DNA of 64,000 nucleotides. Origin: Microvirga pudoricolor (GTDB lineage Bacteria; Pseudomonadota; Alphaproteobacteria; Rhizobiales; Beijerinckiaceae). Positions 36,041 through 44,370 of the stretch are shown here, piece by piece. The number at the start of each line of letters is the position of its first letter. Position 1 is the stretch's first letter. Where the stretch lies: positions 1,736,001 through 1,800,000 of the forward strand of contig NZ_JAFEMB010000001.1 in assembly GCF_016892705.1 (NCBI RefSeq), written 5' to 3'. The notes beneath the pieces were generated by a model that saw only the letters and a list, made by a program, of their open reading frames with translations, was not told the DNA's origin and ran no database searches. Position numbers and translations under genes: made by a program.

Positions 36041-36064
36041 CAGTTCTTCATTTGTTCCTATATA
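36037..36064 (+). promoter_or_regulatory. Near-consensus sigma-70 promoter overlapping the hisA stop codon
   Basis: TTGACA (36037-36042), 16-base spacer, TATATA (36059-36064). Such a perfect -35 and good -10 are unusual in this GC-rich genome. Transcription would begin near 36071. Confidence 0.65.
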
Positions 36065-36070
36065 GTCGAT

Positions 36071-36138
36071 TAAAATGGACTGGGGGATGTTCTCGGTCGG
36101 CGTCTGGCCTCGGCTTTGTCCGGGGCCTTTCGCTTTTT
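36071..36138 (+). ncRNA. Candidate ~70-nt small transcript (possible 21-aa peptide)
   Basis: Between the promoter at 36037-36064 and the terminator at 36106-36138 lies a unit too short for a normal gene. It contains one ORF, ATG 36075 to TAG 36140, of 21 codons (MDWGMFSVGVWPRLC and on), with two Trp codons and no His codons. No good Shine-Dalgarno precedes it. It could be an sRNA, a leader or a tiny protein. It lies at the point where the his operon has been split. Confidence 0.5.
36106..36138 (+). terminator. Rho-independent terminator after hisA
   Basis: GGCCTCGG, loop CTTTGT, CCGGGGCC (one T:G pair), then TTTCGCTTTTT. It separates hisA from hisF and abuts the 3' end of the DUF3800 gene. 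Confidence 0.75.
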
Positions 36139-36880
36139 AGGGGAAGATTTTCAGACCGTAGCCCAACGTTTTGCCGGTTGTGCTGCGGCGGAATTTCTCG
36201 GCGATAATCTCACGGGTCTGGTTCGGTTGCGCAGGCCTAAGTACACCTAGACCTATGGGTCTGGCGAATAGATCCGCTAATTGCAGTCCTGATGAATTCG
36301 CTTTCTTGTCGGCAAAGCAAATGTCGAGTTCATCCATGGATGCTTTCTTGTAGTTGCCCCTGTCCTTGATCCTTCGAAACTCAAGTTCGAGCAAATTGTC
36401 TTCCCTAGTGCCGCGCCTCTCGAACATACAATGAGAGACCTTTGCGGCCTGACCATTCTCCATAAGGAAAGTGTGTGTTCTCTCCATGCAGAATTGAAGG
36501 CCGATATGGTAGGGATTGTCCGGTTTTGCGTAGCGCTGCCGCAATTTTCGCTTATCGATGACGCTCGCGATGACCGTAACGTCAGCACTTTTGATGATGC
36601 CCGACAACTCATCCATGAAAGTCGCACGAACGCCTTGGTTTTGCAGAAACTTAAAGGGTGCCTGTTGCTTGCGAATTTCGCGCTCGTGCAGGATGACCAT
36701 GTCGTGCCCAAACCATCGAAACTTGAACTCCTGAACGGCAGGCACAATTTTTTGGACATAGTCCGATTTTTTGAAAATACAGAATGCTAGAACGAAAAGC
36801 GGAAAGTCCTCGTGAATCGAGTTGAGGTCGTGGTCGCCGCTCTCATCAACATAGATGACATAATCGGAAAAGGATGGCAT
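36137..36880 (-). CDS. DUF3800 domain protein inserted in the his cluster
   Basis: A 247-aa protein with the family's N-terminal acidic motif (YVIYVDESGDHD) and the C-terminal LQLADLFARPIGLGVL. DUF3800 proteins have a predicted RNase H-like core and are often found with mobile or defence genes, but no activity is established. It runs opposite to the his genes and has clearly lower GC than its neighbours. It splits hisA from hisF, which are adjacent in related gene orders, so it is probably a recent insertion. No transposase or flanking direct repeat is seen. Confidence 0.85.
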   Translation of the reverse strand: MPSFSDYVIYVDESGDHDLNSIHEDFPLFVLAFCIFKKSDYVQKIVPAVQEFKFRWFGHDMVILHEREIRKQQAPFKFLQNQGVRATFMDELSGIIKSADVTVIASVIDKRKLRQRYAKPDNPYHIGLQFCMERTHTFLMENGQAAKVSHCMFERRGTREDNLLELEFRRIKDRGNYKKASMDELDICFADKKANSSGLQLADLFARPIGLGVLRPAQPNQTREIIAEKFRRSTTGKTLGYGLKIFP

Positions 36881-36907
36881 TCGGACTTAGACCCATAGGT
36901 AGGCAAT

Positions 36908-37690
36908 ATGCTGAAAGTTCGCCTCATCCCCTGTCTCGATGTCAAGGACGGGCGCGTCGTGAAAGGCGTGCAGTTTCTCGACCTCGTCGATGCCGGCGAT
37001 CCCGTGGAGGCCGCCAAGGCCTATGACGCGGCGGGCGCCGACGAGCTGTGCTTCCTCGACATCACGGCAAGCCACGAGGCCCGGGGCATCCTGCTCGACG
37101 TGGTGACCCGCACGGCGGAGGCCTGCTTCATGCCGCTCACCGTGGGCGGCGGCGTTCGAACCGTCGAGGACATCCGCAAGCTTCTGCTGGCGGGCGCCGA
37201 CAAGGTGTCGATCAACACGGCGGCGGTCAACAACCCGGATTTCGTGCGCGAGGCGGCCGAAAAGTTCGGCAACCAGTGCATCGTGGTGGCCATCGACGCC
37301 AAGCGGGTTTCGGGCGAGGGCGAGGAGCCCCGGTGGGAGATCTTCACCCACGGGGGGCGCAACGCCACCGGAATCGAGGCGGTCGGCTTCGCCAAGCGCA
37401 TGGCGGAGCTGGGCGCGGGCGAATTGCTCGTCACCTCCATGGACCGGGACGGCACCAAAGGCGGCTACGACCTCGCGCTCGTGCGTGCTATCGCGGACGC
37501 GGTTCCGGTGCCGATCATTGCATCGGGCGGCGTCGGCAATCTCGATCATTTGGTCGATGGCGTGCGCGACGGCCATGCCAGCGCGGTGCTCGCCGCCTCC
37601 ATCTTCCATTTCGGCACCCACACCATCGGCGAGGCCAAGGACTACATGGCCAAGGCCGGTCTCAAGATGCGGCTGGATCGCGTTCAGTAA
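36908..37690 (+). CDS. hisF: Imidazole glycerol phosphate synthase, cyclase subunit
   Basis: A 260-aa barrel that with HisH makes IGP and [25 protein letters not shown] contains the catalytic Asp, and [14 protein letters not shown] the second. [20 protein letters not shown] and [16 protein letters not shown] bind phosphate. Because of the inserted DUF3800 gene and the upstream terminator, hisF must now use its own promoter, located in the 27-base gap or within the DUF3800 gene. Confidence 0.96.
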   Translation: MLKVRLIPCLDVKDGRVVKGVQFLDLVDAGDPVEAAKAYDAAGADELCFLDITASHEARGILLDVVTRTAEACFMPLTVGGGVRTVEDIRKLLLAGADKVSINTAAVNNPDFVREAAEKFGNQCIVVAIDAKRVSGEGEEPRWEIFTHGGRNATGIEAVGFAKRMAELGAGELLVTSMDRDGTKGGYDLALVRAIADAVPVPIIASGGVGNLDHLVDGVRDGHASAVLAASIFHFGTHTIGEAKDYMAKAGLKMRLDRVQ

Positions 37691-37781
37691 TGGCGACGGA
37701 GCGTCAGCGAGACCGCTGCCGACTAGTTTAATGAAACAGAGTTTCATATAATGGTCGACGTCTTAATGCCGATCCAATGAA

Positions 37782-38141
37782 ATGCTGCTTATTGCCAGAA
37801 TCTTCGCTGTCACTCTCCTTCTCGCGGTAGGAGCTATCCTGGGTCTCGTCAGTCTTGCCGGGACCGGATATTTTTCCAGCGGGAAGCCGATATTTTTCGG
37901 AAGCGACGGCGTTAGGACGCTCCTGTGCTATACGGCAGACGGCTCGATGCGCCTGACCGTAGAGTTCCGGGATAAGGGTCATATCGCCTTGTTACGAACG
38001 CTGCAGGGTAAGGATGCCCGTCTGGTCTTCAAGAAAGGACTGTTCGAGGATATCTACTCAGACGGACAAATTCAGATCCAACTTGACCCCGAAGTGAAAG
38101 TAGCCGGCATCGATCCTGCGTCCAATTGCGATTGGGAATGA
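37782..38141 (+). CDS. Hypothetical protein with N-terminal membrane/signal segment
   Basis: A 119-aa protein: hydrophobic N-terminus (LLIARIFAVTLLLAVGAILG, residues 3-30), then about 85 residues of periplasmic-type sequence with two cysteines (LLCYTADGSMRLTVEFRDKG, ASNCDWE). It has lower GC than the flanking his genes. No family is recognised. It sits between hisF and hisE and may be an accessory insertion. Confidence 0.55.
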   Translation: MLLIARIFAVTLLLAVGAILGLVSLAGTGYFSSGKPIFFGSDGVRTLLCYTADGSMRLTVEFRDKGHIALLRTLQGKDARLVFKKGLFEDIYSDGQIQIQLDPEVKVAGIDPASNCDWE

Positions 38142-38196
38142 TTGGTCTCAGGTCCAGTTCTGGCTGAAAAAACCTTGAGCGTTCAACGGAAAGCCC

Positions 38197-38517
38197 ATGA
38201 CCCCCTTCACCCTCGCCGATCTCGCCGCCATCGTGGCTCAGCGCGCCGCCGCCTCGCCGGAGGAATCCTACACGGCGAAGCTGATCACGGGCGGACCCGC
38301 GAAAGCGGCCAAGAAGCTCGGCGAGGAGGCCGTGGAGGCCGTGATCGCGGCGGTGGCGGAGGACCGGGCCAACCTGACGGCCGAGGCGGCGGATGTGCTC
38401 TATCATCTTTTGGTCGTGTTGCAGGGCGCGCAAATTCCCTTAAATGACGTGATGGCCGAGCTGGAGCGCCGCACTGCACAATCCGGCTTGGCCGAAAAGG
38501 CCGCGCGCCCGTCTTGA
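38197..38517 (+). CDS. hisE: Phosphoribosyl-ATP pyrophosphatase
   Basis: A 106-aa MazG-like all-alpha enzyme that converts PR-ATP to [25 protein letters not shown], then [13 protein letters not shown], then [11 protein letters not shown] carry the conserved acidic residues. It is the stand-alone HisE form (HisI separate, not in this window). The stop lies just before coaA. Confidence 0.93.
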   Translation: MTPFTLADLAAIVAQRAAASPEESYTAKLITGGPAKAAKKLGEEAVEAVIAAVAEDRANLTAEAADVLYHLLVVLQGAQIPLNDVMAELERRTAQSGLAEKAARPS

Positions 38518-38570
38518 GGGCATCGTTCATCGGGAGCCCCCGGCTCCCGGCCACCGGAGAAGGCCCCGTC

Positions 38571-39548
38571 ATGGACCAGCCCCTCGCGGTGTCCCCGTCC
38601 GAGGGCGGGGACAACCTGTCCCCCTACCGGATCTTCGCCCGCGAGGAATGGGCGCAGCTGCGCGCCGACGCCCCGATGACGCTCACCGCCGACGAGGTGG
38701 TGCGGCTCCAGTCCCTGAACGACCCGATCTCGCTCGACGAGGTGGCGGCCATCTACCTGCCGCTCTCGCGCCTGCTCTCCCTCTACGTCGCGGCCACCCA
38801 GGGGCTGTTCAAGGCGACCCAGCGCTTCCTGCTCGCCGAGAACGACGGCAAAGTGCCCTACATCATCGGCGTGGCGGGCTCGGTGGCGGTGGGCAAGTCC
38901 ACCACGGCGCGCGTGCTGAAGGCGCTGCTGGCCCGCTGGCCCAACACCCCCAAGGTCGATCTGGTCACCACGGACGGCTTCCTCTTGCCCAACGCGGAGC
39001 TGATCCGGCTCAACCTGATGGAACGCAAGGGCTTTCCGGAAAGCTACGACACCGGCAAGCTCCTGCGCTTCCTGGCCGACATCAAGGCCGGCAAGCGCCA
39101 TGTGAGCGCGCCGCTCTACTCGCACCTGGTCTACGACGTGGTGCCCGGCGAGGAGACCGTGGTGGACCGGCCCGACATCCTCATCGTGGAAGGCCTCAAC
39201 GTCTTCCAGCCCGCCCGTCTCCCGAAGGACGGCATGGCGATCCCGTTCGTGTCGGATTTCTTCGATTTTTCGGTTTATATCGATGCCGACGAGGACGATC
39301 TGCACCGCTGGTACGTCAATCGCTTCCTGCGCCTGCGCCACACGGCCTTCCGGGACCCGCTATCTTACTTTCGGCGCTATGCGGAGATTTCCGAGGCCGA
39401 GGCCATCGAGGTGGCCGAGGGCCTGTGGTCGCGCATCAATCTGGTGAACCTGCGCGACAACATCCTGCCGACCCGCCAGCGGGCGAGCCTGATTCTCAAG
39501 AAGGGCGCGAGCCACCGCATCGAGGAAGTGGCCCTCCGGCGACTCTGA
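38571..39548 (+). CDS. coaA: Pantothenate kinase, type I
   Basis: A 325-aa P-loop kinase that phosphorylates pantothenate, the first step of CoA synthesis. The P-loop is [20 protein letters not shown] (about 105), followed by [25 protein letters not shown] and [14 protein letters not shown] chose ATG 38571 ([20 protein letters not shown]), although the frame opens at 38514, because the N-terminus then matches the usual length. Linkage to the his genes is usual in Hyphomicrobiales. Confidence 0.94.
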   Translation: MDQPLAVSPSEGGDNLSPYRIFAREEWAQLRADAPMTLTADEVVRLQSLNDPISLDEVAAIYLPLSRLLSLYVAATQGLFKATQRFLLAENDGKVPYIIGVAGSVAVGKSTTARVLKALLARWPNTPKVDLVTTDGFLLPNAELIRLNLMERKGFPESYDTGKLLRFLADIKAGKRHVSAPLYSHLVYDVVPGEETVVDRPDILIVEGLNVFQPARLPKDGMAIPFVSDFFDFSVYIDADEDDLHRWYVNRFLRLRHTAFRDPLSYFRRYAEISEAEAIEVAEGLWSRINLVNLRDNILPTRQRASLILKKGASHRIEEVALRRL

Positions 39549-39562
39549 CGGGAGGGCATGCC

Positions 39563-39712
39563 CTAGCGCAGGAACCCGAACTGGACGACCGCGAACACGA
39601 CCAGGAAGACGGCCACGTAGACGTTGAGGAAGCGAGGCGCCACGATGGCGGCGGCGGCCAGAACCAGCGCCAGGATCGGCAGGACATTCTTGAGGCTGAA
39701 GGTGAGGGTCAT
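39563..39712 (-). CDS. DUF3096-like tiny membrane protein
   Basis: A 49-aa ORF (MTLTFSLKNVLPILALVLAA, then AAIVAPRFLNVYVAVFLVVF, then AVVQFGFLR) with two hydrophobic helices around APRFLN. The composition and layout match the DUF3096 family of about 50 aa. The function is unknown. The ATG at 39712 is preceded on the minus strand by a weak purine stretch. Confidence 0.7.
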   Translation of the reverse strand: MTLTFSLKNVLPILALVLAAAAIVAPRFLNVYVAVFLVVFAVVQFGFLR

Positions 39713-39751
39713 CGGCATTCGCTTGAGTGCAACAGAGTTCGGGCCAGGGAC

Positions 39752-40330
39752 TTATTCCACCTTCTCGTTCGGGTAAACACCCCAGAGCTTGTCCTGGTGG
39801 ATGTAGCCGTCCACGTCCCGGGCCTTGTCGCGGGCGATGACGACCTCGCACCAGGTGCCGTCGCAATCCTTCACGTTGGCGACCACGCCGGGCTGGAGCT
39901 GGGCCACCACGTGTCCCTTGTCGTCGCGGCTGTCGTGAAGGGTCAGGAAAGTGCCTTCCTTGGCCCAGGGCTGGACCAGGGCGGTGCGACGCCCCGACAG
40001 GAGGGAATGCAGAACCCATCCCTCCGTGCCCTCCGAATCGCGGATGCGCCGCCAGGTCTCGTACTCGGCCACGATCTCCACGGGCAGGCCGGCGCGCTGG
40101 TACACCCAGGCGGTGCGGTGGTCCTTGGACGGACCCTCGCGCAAGTTCACCCGGTCGGTCTTGAGGCTCACGTAGCGCGGCACCGGCAGGCCCGTGCCGA
40201 GGCGCCCGCCGGGCGGCTGCTGGGCCAGGGCGGGCGGCGGTCCCCCAAGCGTGCCTAGGAGCAGCCCGAAGGCGAGAGTCGCCGCCGCATACGACGCCTG
40301 GCGCAAGGACCTCTTCACGAACCTCTTCAT
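39752..40330 (-). CDS. Exported bacterial SH3-domain protein
   Basis: A 192-aa protein with a signal peptide (about residues 1-37, ending PPPALAQQ) and two tandem SH3_3/SH3_4-type domains: NLREGPSKDHRTAWVYQRAG, then WRRIRDSEGTEGWVLHSLLS, and a second from FLTLHDSRDDKGHVVAQLQP to DVDGYIHQDKLWGVYP. Such proteins bind peptidoglycan in the periplasm. It is divergent from the hydroxyacid dehydrogenase gene. Confidence 0.85.
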   Translation of the reverse strand: MKRFVKRSLRQASYAAATLAFGLLLGTLGGPPPALAQQPPGGRLGTGLPVPRYVSLKTDRVNLREGPSKDHRTAWVYQRAGLPVEIVAEYETWRRIRDSEGTEGWVLHSLLSGRRTALVQPWAKEGTFLTLHDSRDDKGHVVAQLQPGVVANVKDCDGTWCEVVIARDKARDVDGYIHQDKLWGVYPNEKVE

Positions 40331-40472
40331 GGGGTTTTGTCTCCGCTCGAGCCTCTGGTAGAGAAGCGTGACGGGCGGCCTTGCGGCGGCCCAGGACCTT
40401 AGTCGCCCATCGCGGTTAAGAGAGCGTGAAAAACGGCCGGAATCCGCCGGCTTTTTGGGGAACCGTGCACCG

Positions 40473-41465
40473 ATGAAGAAGAGACCCGTCGTCGTCGTCA
40501 CCCGCCGGTTGCCGGACGTCATCGAGACCCGGATGCGCGAACTCTTCGACGCGCGCCTGAACCTGGAGGACAAGCCCCTGTCCCGGGAGGAACTCGCGGC
40601 CGTGATGCGGGACGTGGACGTGCTGGTGCCCACCGTCACGGACGAGATCGACGCGGGCCTGATCGCGGAGGCTGGGACCGGCCTCAAGCTCATCGCCAAT
40701 TTTGGCAACGGCGTCGACAACATCGACGTGCCGGCCGCCCATGCGCGGGGCATCACGGTCACCAACACGCCCGGCGTTCTGACGGAAGACACCGCCGACA
40801 TGACCATGGCGCTGATCCTGGCCGTGGCGCGACGCATCCCGGAAGGCGCGGGGGTCATCCCGGGGGACGAATGGGCAGGCTGGTCGCCAACCTGGATGCT
40901 GGGCCGCCGCATCACCGGCAAGCGCCTCGGCATCGTGGGCATGGGCCGCATCGGACAGGCGGTGGCGCGGCGCGCCAAGGCCTTCGGTCTGTCGATCCAC
41001 TATCACAACCGGCGCCGGGTGCCCCAGCGGATTGAGGACGAGCTGGAAGCGACCTACTGGGAATCCCTCGACCAGATGCTGGCCCGCATGGACATCGTGT
41101 CGGTGAACTGCCCTCACACGCCCGCCACCTACCACCTCCTCTCGGCCCGGCGTCTCAAGCTGCTCAAGCCCACGGCGCTCGTGGTGAACACGGCCCGCGG
41201 CGAGATCATCGACGAGACCGCGCTCACCCGCCTCATCGAGGCCGGCGCCATCGCGGGGGCGGGCCTCGACGTGTTCGAGGAGGAGCCTGCCGTGAGCCCC
41301 CGCCTCGTCAAGCTCGCCCGTCAGAACAAGGTGGTGCTCCTGCCCCACATGGGCTCGGCCACCGTCGAGAGCCGCATCGACATGGGCGAGAAGGTGATCG
41401 TCAACATCAAGGCGTTCCTCGACGGTCACAGGCCGCCGGACAGGGTGCTGCCGAGCATGGTGTGA
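40473..41465 (+). CDS. D-isomer-specific 2-hydroxyacid dehydrogenase (glyoxylate reductase type)
   Basis: A 330-aa NAD(P)-dependent dehydrogenase. The cofactor motif is GIVGMGRIGQAVARRAKAFG (about 155). The catalytic Arg, Glu and His are visible: VNTARGEIIDETAL, DVFEEEPAVSP and LLPHMGSATVESR. It is probably a glyoxylate/hydroxypyruvate reductase; the exact substrate is not provable. The ATG at 40473 (MKKRPVVVVTRRLPDVIETR) is typical. Confidence 0.9.
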   Translation: MKKRPVVVVTRRLPDVIETRMRELFDARLNLEDKPLSREELAAVMRDVDVLVPTVTDEIDAGLIAEAGTGLKLIANFGNGVDNIDVPAAHARGITVTNTPGVLTEDTADMTMALILAVARRIPEGAGVIPGDEWAGWSPTWMLGRRITGKRLGIVGMGRIGQAVARRAKAFGLSIHYHNRRRVPQRIEDELEATYWESLDQMLARMDIVSVNCPHTPATYHLLSARRLKLLKPTALVVNTARGEIIDETALTRLIEAGAIAGAGLDVFEEEPAVSPRLVKLARQNKVVLLPHMGSATVESRIDMGEKVIVNIKAFLDGHRPPDRVLPSMV

Positions 41466-41476
41466 GGGGCAAAGCG

Positions 41477-41803
41477 TCAGAGGATCGCGTCGATCCCTTT
41501 CTTGTCGGCTAGAGCCAGAAGCTTGAGAGAGGGGCCGCTCGGCTTCTTCTCGCCGCGTTCCCATTGGCTCACAAGCGATGTGGTGACATTCAAAGCCATC
41601 GCGAACAAAGCCTGGCTCATATGTGCCTTCTCGCGGATCTGACGGATGCCGTCGGGATGCAAATCGTCCACGGGCGTCAGGCAAGCGACATCGAAACGGC
41701 GCATGGTCATCTTGTCGATGGCACCAACTGCAAGGAGATCCTCAGCCGCCGCGTGCAGAGATTGCAGCGGGCTGCTTCTATAGCGCCTCTCACTTTTCAT
41801 CAT
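41477..41803 (-). CDS. HTH antitoxin (HigA/XRE type)
   Basis: A 108-aa protein whose C-terminal half is an XRE helix-turn-helix (IRQIREKAHMSQALFAMALN, VTTSLVSQWERGEKKPSG), as in HigA/MqsA-like antitoxins. It is the second gene of a toxin-first pair: its start lies 14 bases inside the toxin gene upstream. The palindrome at 42212-42226 is a candidate autoregulatory site. Confidence 0.82.
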   Translation of the reverse strand: MMKSERRYRSSPLQSLHAAAEDLLAVGAIDKMTMRRFDVACLTPVDDLHPDGIRQIREKAHMSQALFAMALNVTTSLVSQWERGEKKPSGPSLKLLALADKKGIDAIL

Positions 41804-42164
41804 CGATTCTCTCCCATCCTTGTGTCTCGACCAACGACGCGAAGGTCCGGCTGTCGAGACGTGCTAGAGATTTCGCAAAATCCCGAAACGCTTCTTCTTC
41901 CTTGATCGTCAGATTGGCTTGGCGGCTTTTTTCGAACAGATGAAGAAAGACGGCGCGGTCACCCTCCTTTAGAAAGATGATCGTCCGATAACCACGTGAA
42001 CGGCCCTGCCCTTTCCTCGCGACGCGCTGTTTGATGAGACACGCGCCGATCTCCGCATCGACGAGACCCTGCTCAGCCCTTTGGACAGCCTCTCGAAGAT
42101 CAGCGTCTGCTAAGCGGCACTGGCGCGCCTGCCGTGCAAATTCTCGTGTCTTATATAGCTTCAT
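41790..42164 (-). CDS. RelE/HigB-like toxin
   Basis: A 124-aa toxin-like protein (MKLYKTREFARQARQ, ACLIKQRVARKGQGRSRGYR, TIIFLKEGDRAVFLHLFEKS, RQANLTIKEEE). This matches the HigB/YgiU-like RelE-superfamily subgroup in which the toxin gene precedes a helix-turn-helix antitoxin. mRNA cleavage would be the expected activity by family; no catalytic residues can be assigned with confidence. Confidence 0.82.
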   Translation of the reverse strand: MKLYKTREFARQARQCRLADADLREAVQRAEQGLVDAEIGACLIKQRVARKGQGRSRGYRTIIFLKEGDRAVFLHLFEKSRQANLTIKEEEAFRDFAKSLARLDSRTFASLVETQGWERIDDEK

Positions 42165-42211
42165 CCGAACCTCTCAGGCCCGGATCATAGTCAATTCGAT
42201 ACAAAGTTATA

Positions 42212-42226
42212 TAGCACCGAGTGCTA
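42212..42226. promoter_or_regulatory. Candidate operator palindrome of the toxin-antitoxin operon
   Basis: TAGCAC-CGA-GTGCTA is a perfect 6-bp inverted repeat about 48 bases upstream of the toxin start, in an AT-rich stretch. It touches the end of the amine-oxidase gene. Binding by the HigA-like protein is an inference. Confidence 0.5.
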
Positions 42227-43513
42227 CAAATCAAGGGGGGTTCCTGGGATCTTCCTGAGCCGCGCCACCATTTCGCCCGCCGCCCGCGTCCCTTCCTCCC
42301 AGGCGCCGCCCGCCGTGCCCCATTGTTCGCGGGACAAGGCCTCGCCCGCGAACCAGACCCGCTCGCCCGCCGGCGTCTTCAGGGCCTCTCGCGCAGGCGC
42401 CTTGCCGGGCGGGATCACGGCCCAGGAGGCCCGGGACCAGGGATCGTTTCGCCAGGCGGTTGCGGCCAGCACCTGCAGGTCCCGGATGGCCCGATAGCCG
42501 AATTGCCCTGCCATGACGGCGCGGGCGAACCGGGCGGGCGCATGGGGATCGCGGCCGTCGAGGGCCCTGGCGCGCTCGAGGTCGAGTTCCAGGAAATGGA
42601 AGGGGGCTCCGTCGATGTTCGTGAGCAGGCCCGGCGGCTCCAGCCGCGTGCCCGAGAGCTGCGTGAGCCGGTCCGGGCCCCGGAAGGGCGAACCCGGCCA
42701 GTGCAGGATCACGTGCTCGTAAACCCCTTGCGTGAAGGCCTGGACCGCCTCCTGGAGGCCTGGCGGCAGGCCGGGCGAGAAGCGGATCGCGCCGGCCTGG
42801 AGCACCGCCATGGGGGCGGTGACGAGCACCGCCCTGGCCTGGAGCGTCCCGGACGCGGTGGAGACCCGCACGCCTGGACCCGACCAGTCGATCCCGTCCA
42901 CCGCGGTACCGAGGCGGATCGGCAGGCCTTCGGCCAGGCGCGCCAGATAGGCGCCGAGCCCGCCCGTGATGAACCAGTTATGGGCGTATTCCGAACTTGG
43001 GAAATCGTGCAGGCTGACCTCGTCGAGGGGCCGTCCCGACACCAGGCCGTGAATGGCGATCACACGCTGCGCGTGCGGGCCGATAGGCGTGAGAACGCTC
43101 TGCGCCGAACGATCCTCGGGACGCTGCGCCCCGAGCGTCATCGCCCGGTCGGCAAGGTCGAAGGCCCGGTCGAGGGCCGCCCGCGCGGCGGGCGGGGCCT
43201 GCCGGCCCCTGACGAAGGTGTGGCCGCCGGTGGGCGCGTGGCGCAGTTTCTCGCCGCGCGCGAGACCCAGCTTCACCAGGGGGTTGATCGGCCCCGCGTG
43301 GAGCCAATGCGCCCCGAGGTCGACCGGATGGCCCCGGAAAGCCGTGGTGACGGCCCGCCCGCCGATACGGTCCCGCGCCTCCAGCACGGCCACGCTCAGG
43401 CCCGCCGCCAGAAGGGCACGGGCGGCTGCGATCCCGGCCGAACCCGCGCCCACCACCACCACGTCGGGATCGGCCGGCAGGTCCGTCAGGTGCGGGGTAT
43501 GAACAGGCTTCAT
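42224..43513 (-). CDS. Flavin-containing amine oxidase family protein
   Basis: A 429-aa FAD oxidoreductase of the monoamine oxidase fold: N-terminal dinucleotide motif DVVVVGAGSAGIAAARALLA (about 16-35), EARDRIGGRAVT, then LGAHWLHAGPINPL, and the C-terminal GERVWFAGEALSREQWGTAG that binds FAD. The substrate cannot be assigned. ATG 43513 (MKPVHTPHLTDLPADPD) gives the usual short lead before the motif. Confidence 0.87.
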   Translation of the reverse strand: MKPVHTPHLTDLPADPDVVVVGAGSAGIAAARALLAAGLSVAVLEARDRIGGRAVTTAFRGHPVDLGAHWLHAGPINPLVKLGLARGEKLRHAPTGGHTFVRGRQAPPAARAALDRAFDLADRAMTLGAQRPEDRSAQSVLTPIGPHAQRVIAIHGLVSGRPLDEVSLHDFPSSEYAHNWFITGGLGAYLARLAEGLPIRLGTAVDGIDWSGPGVRVSTASGTLQARAVLVTAPMAVLQAGAIRFSPGLPPGLQEAVQAFTQGVYEHVILHWPGSPFRGPDRLTQLSGTRLEPPGLLTNIDGAPFHFLELDLERARALDGRDPHAPARFARAVMAGQFGYRAIRDLQVLAATAWRNDPWSRASWAVIPPGKAPAREALKTPAGERVWFAGEALSREQWGTAGGAWEEGTRAAGEMVARLRKIPGTPLDL

Positions 43514-43620
43514 GCGGGCTCCCTCTCGCCTTCCGGCATAGGCGTTCATAAGTAAGGAACGCCCATCCTTCCAGGCGGCTGGAGGGATGAACCGACAACT
43601 TTTCAGGACGATTGCCCATC

Positions 43621-44370
43621 ATGCTCCTTCAAGCGGCCTTCGCGGCGGCCCGCCAGGTCCTTTCGCCGGACCTGCGGCGCATCCTCTGGAAGTCGATCGG
43701 CCTGACGGTCGCGCTCCTGGTCCTCATCTGGCTCGTCCTGACCCGGCTGGTCTCCTATTATCTCGACCATCACAGCCTCAGCGCCAGCTATCCGGCCCTG
43801 GATGGCTATGCGGAGTTCCTCACCGGGTTCGGGCTGCTCGTGGCGCTGGTGTACCTCATCCCGGCGGTCTCCGCCGTGGTGGCGGGCTATTTCCTGGACG
43901 ACGTGGCCGAGGTGGTGGAGCGCAAGAGCTTTCCGGGCGACCCGCCGGGCGAGGCCCTGCCGATGGGCCGCGCGCTTCTCTACGGTCTGCGCTTCGCGGG
44001 ACTGTCGCTGCTGGTGAACCTCGCCGCCCTGATGGTGTTCCTCATCCCGGGCGTGAACATCGGCGTGTTCTTCATCGCCAACGCCTATCTGCTGGGCCGG
44101 GAATATTTCGAGCTGGCGGCCGGGCGCTTCCGTCCCATGAAGGAGGCCGGGTGCATGCGGGTGGAGAACCGGCTCACGGTGCTGCTCGCCGGCGCCGTCA
44201 TCGCGGCCCTGCTCTTCGTGCCGATCGTGAACCTTCTGACCCCGCTCTTCGGCGTGGCCATGATGGTGTACGTCCACAAGGGACTGGCCCGGCGCTCCGA
44301 CCGATGGGGACTGCCGGCCGGATCGGACGGGACCTCCCTCCCGGGCCGGCTGCCGGAGCCGAGGCCTTAA
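43621..44370 (+). CDS. EI24/CysZ-like membrane protein
   Basis: A 249-aa inner-membrane protein with about five hydrophobic helices and the EI24-domain layout: ARQVLSPDLRRILWKSIGLT, LIPAVSAVVAGYFLDDVAEV, FLIPGVNIGVFFIANAYLLG, REYFELAAGRF. CysZ in this family is a sulfate permease, but a sulfate role here is not supported by context. ATG 43621 is preferred to an in-frame TTG at 43612. The gene converges with the next one; the ends overlap by 4 bases. Confidence 0.82.
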   Translation: MLLQAAFAAARQVLSPDLRRILWKSIGLTVALLVLIWLVLTRLVSYYLDHHSLSASYPALDGYAEFLTGFGLLVALVYLIPAVSAVVAGYFLDDVAEVVERKSFPGDPPGEALPMGRALLYGLRFAGLSLLVNLAALMVFLIPGVNIGVFFIANAYLLGREYFELAAGRFRPMKEAGCMRVENRLTVLLAGAVIAALLFVPIVNLLTPLFGVAMMVYVHKGLARRSDRWGLPAGSDGTSLPGRLPEPRP

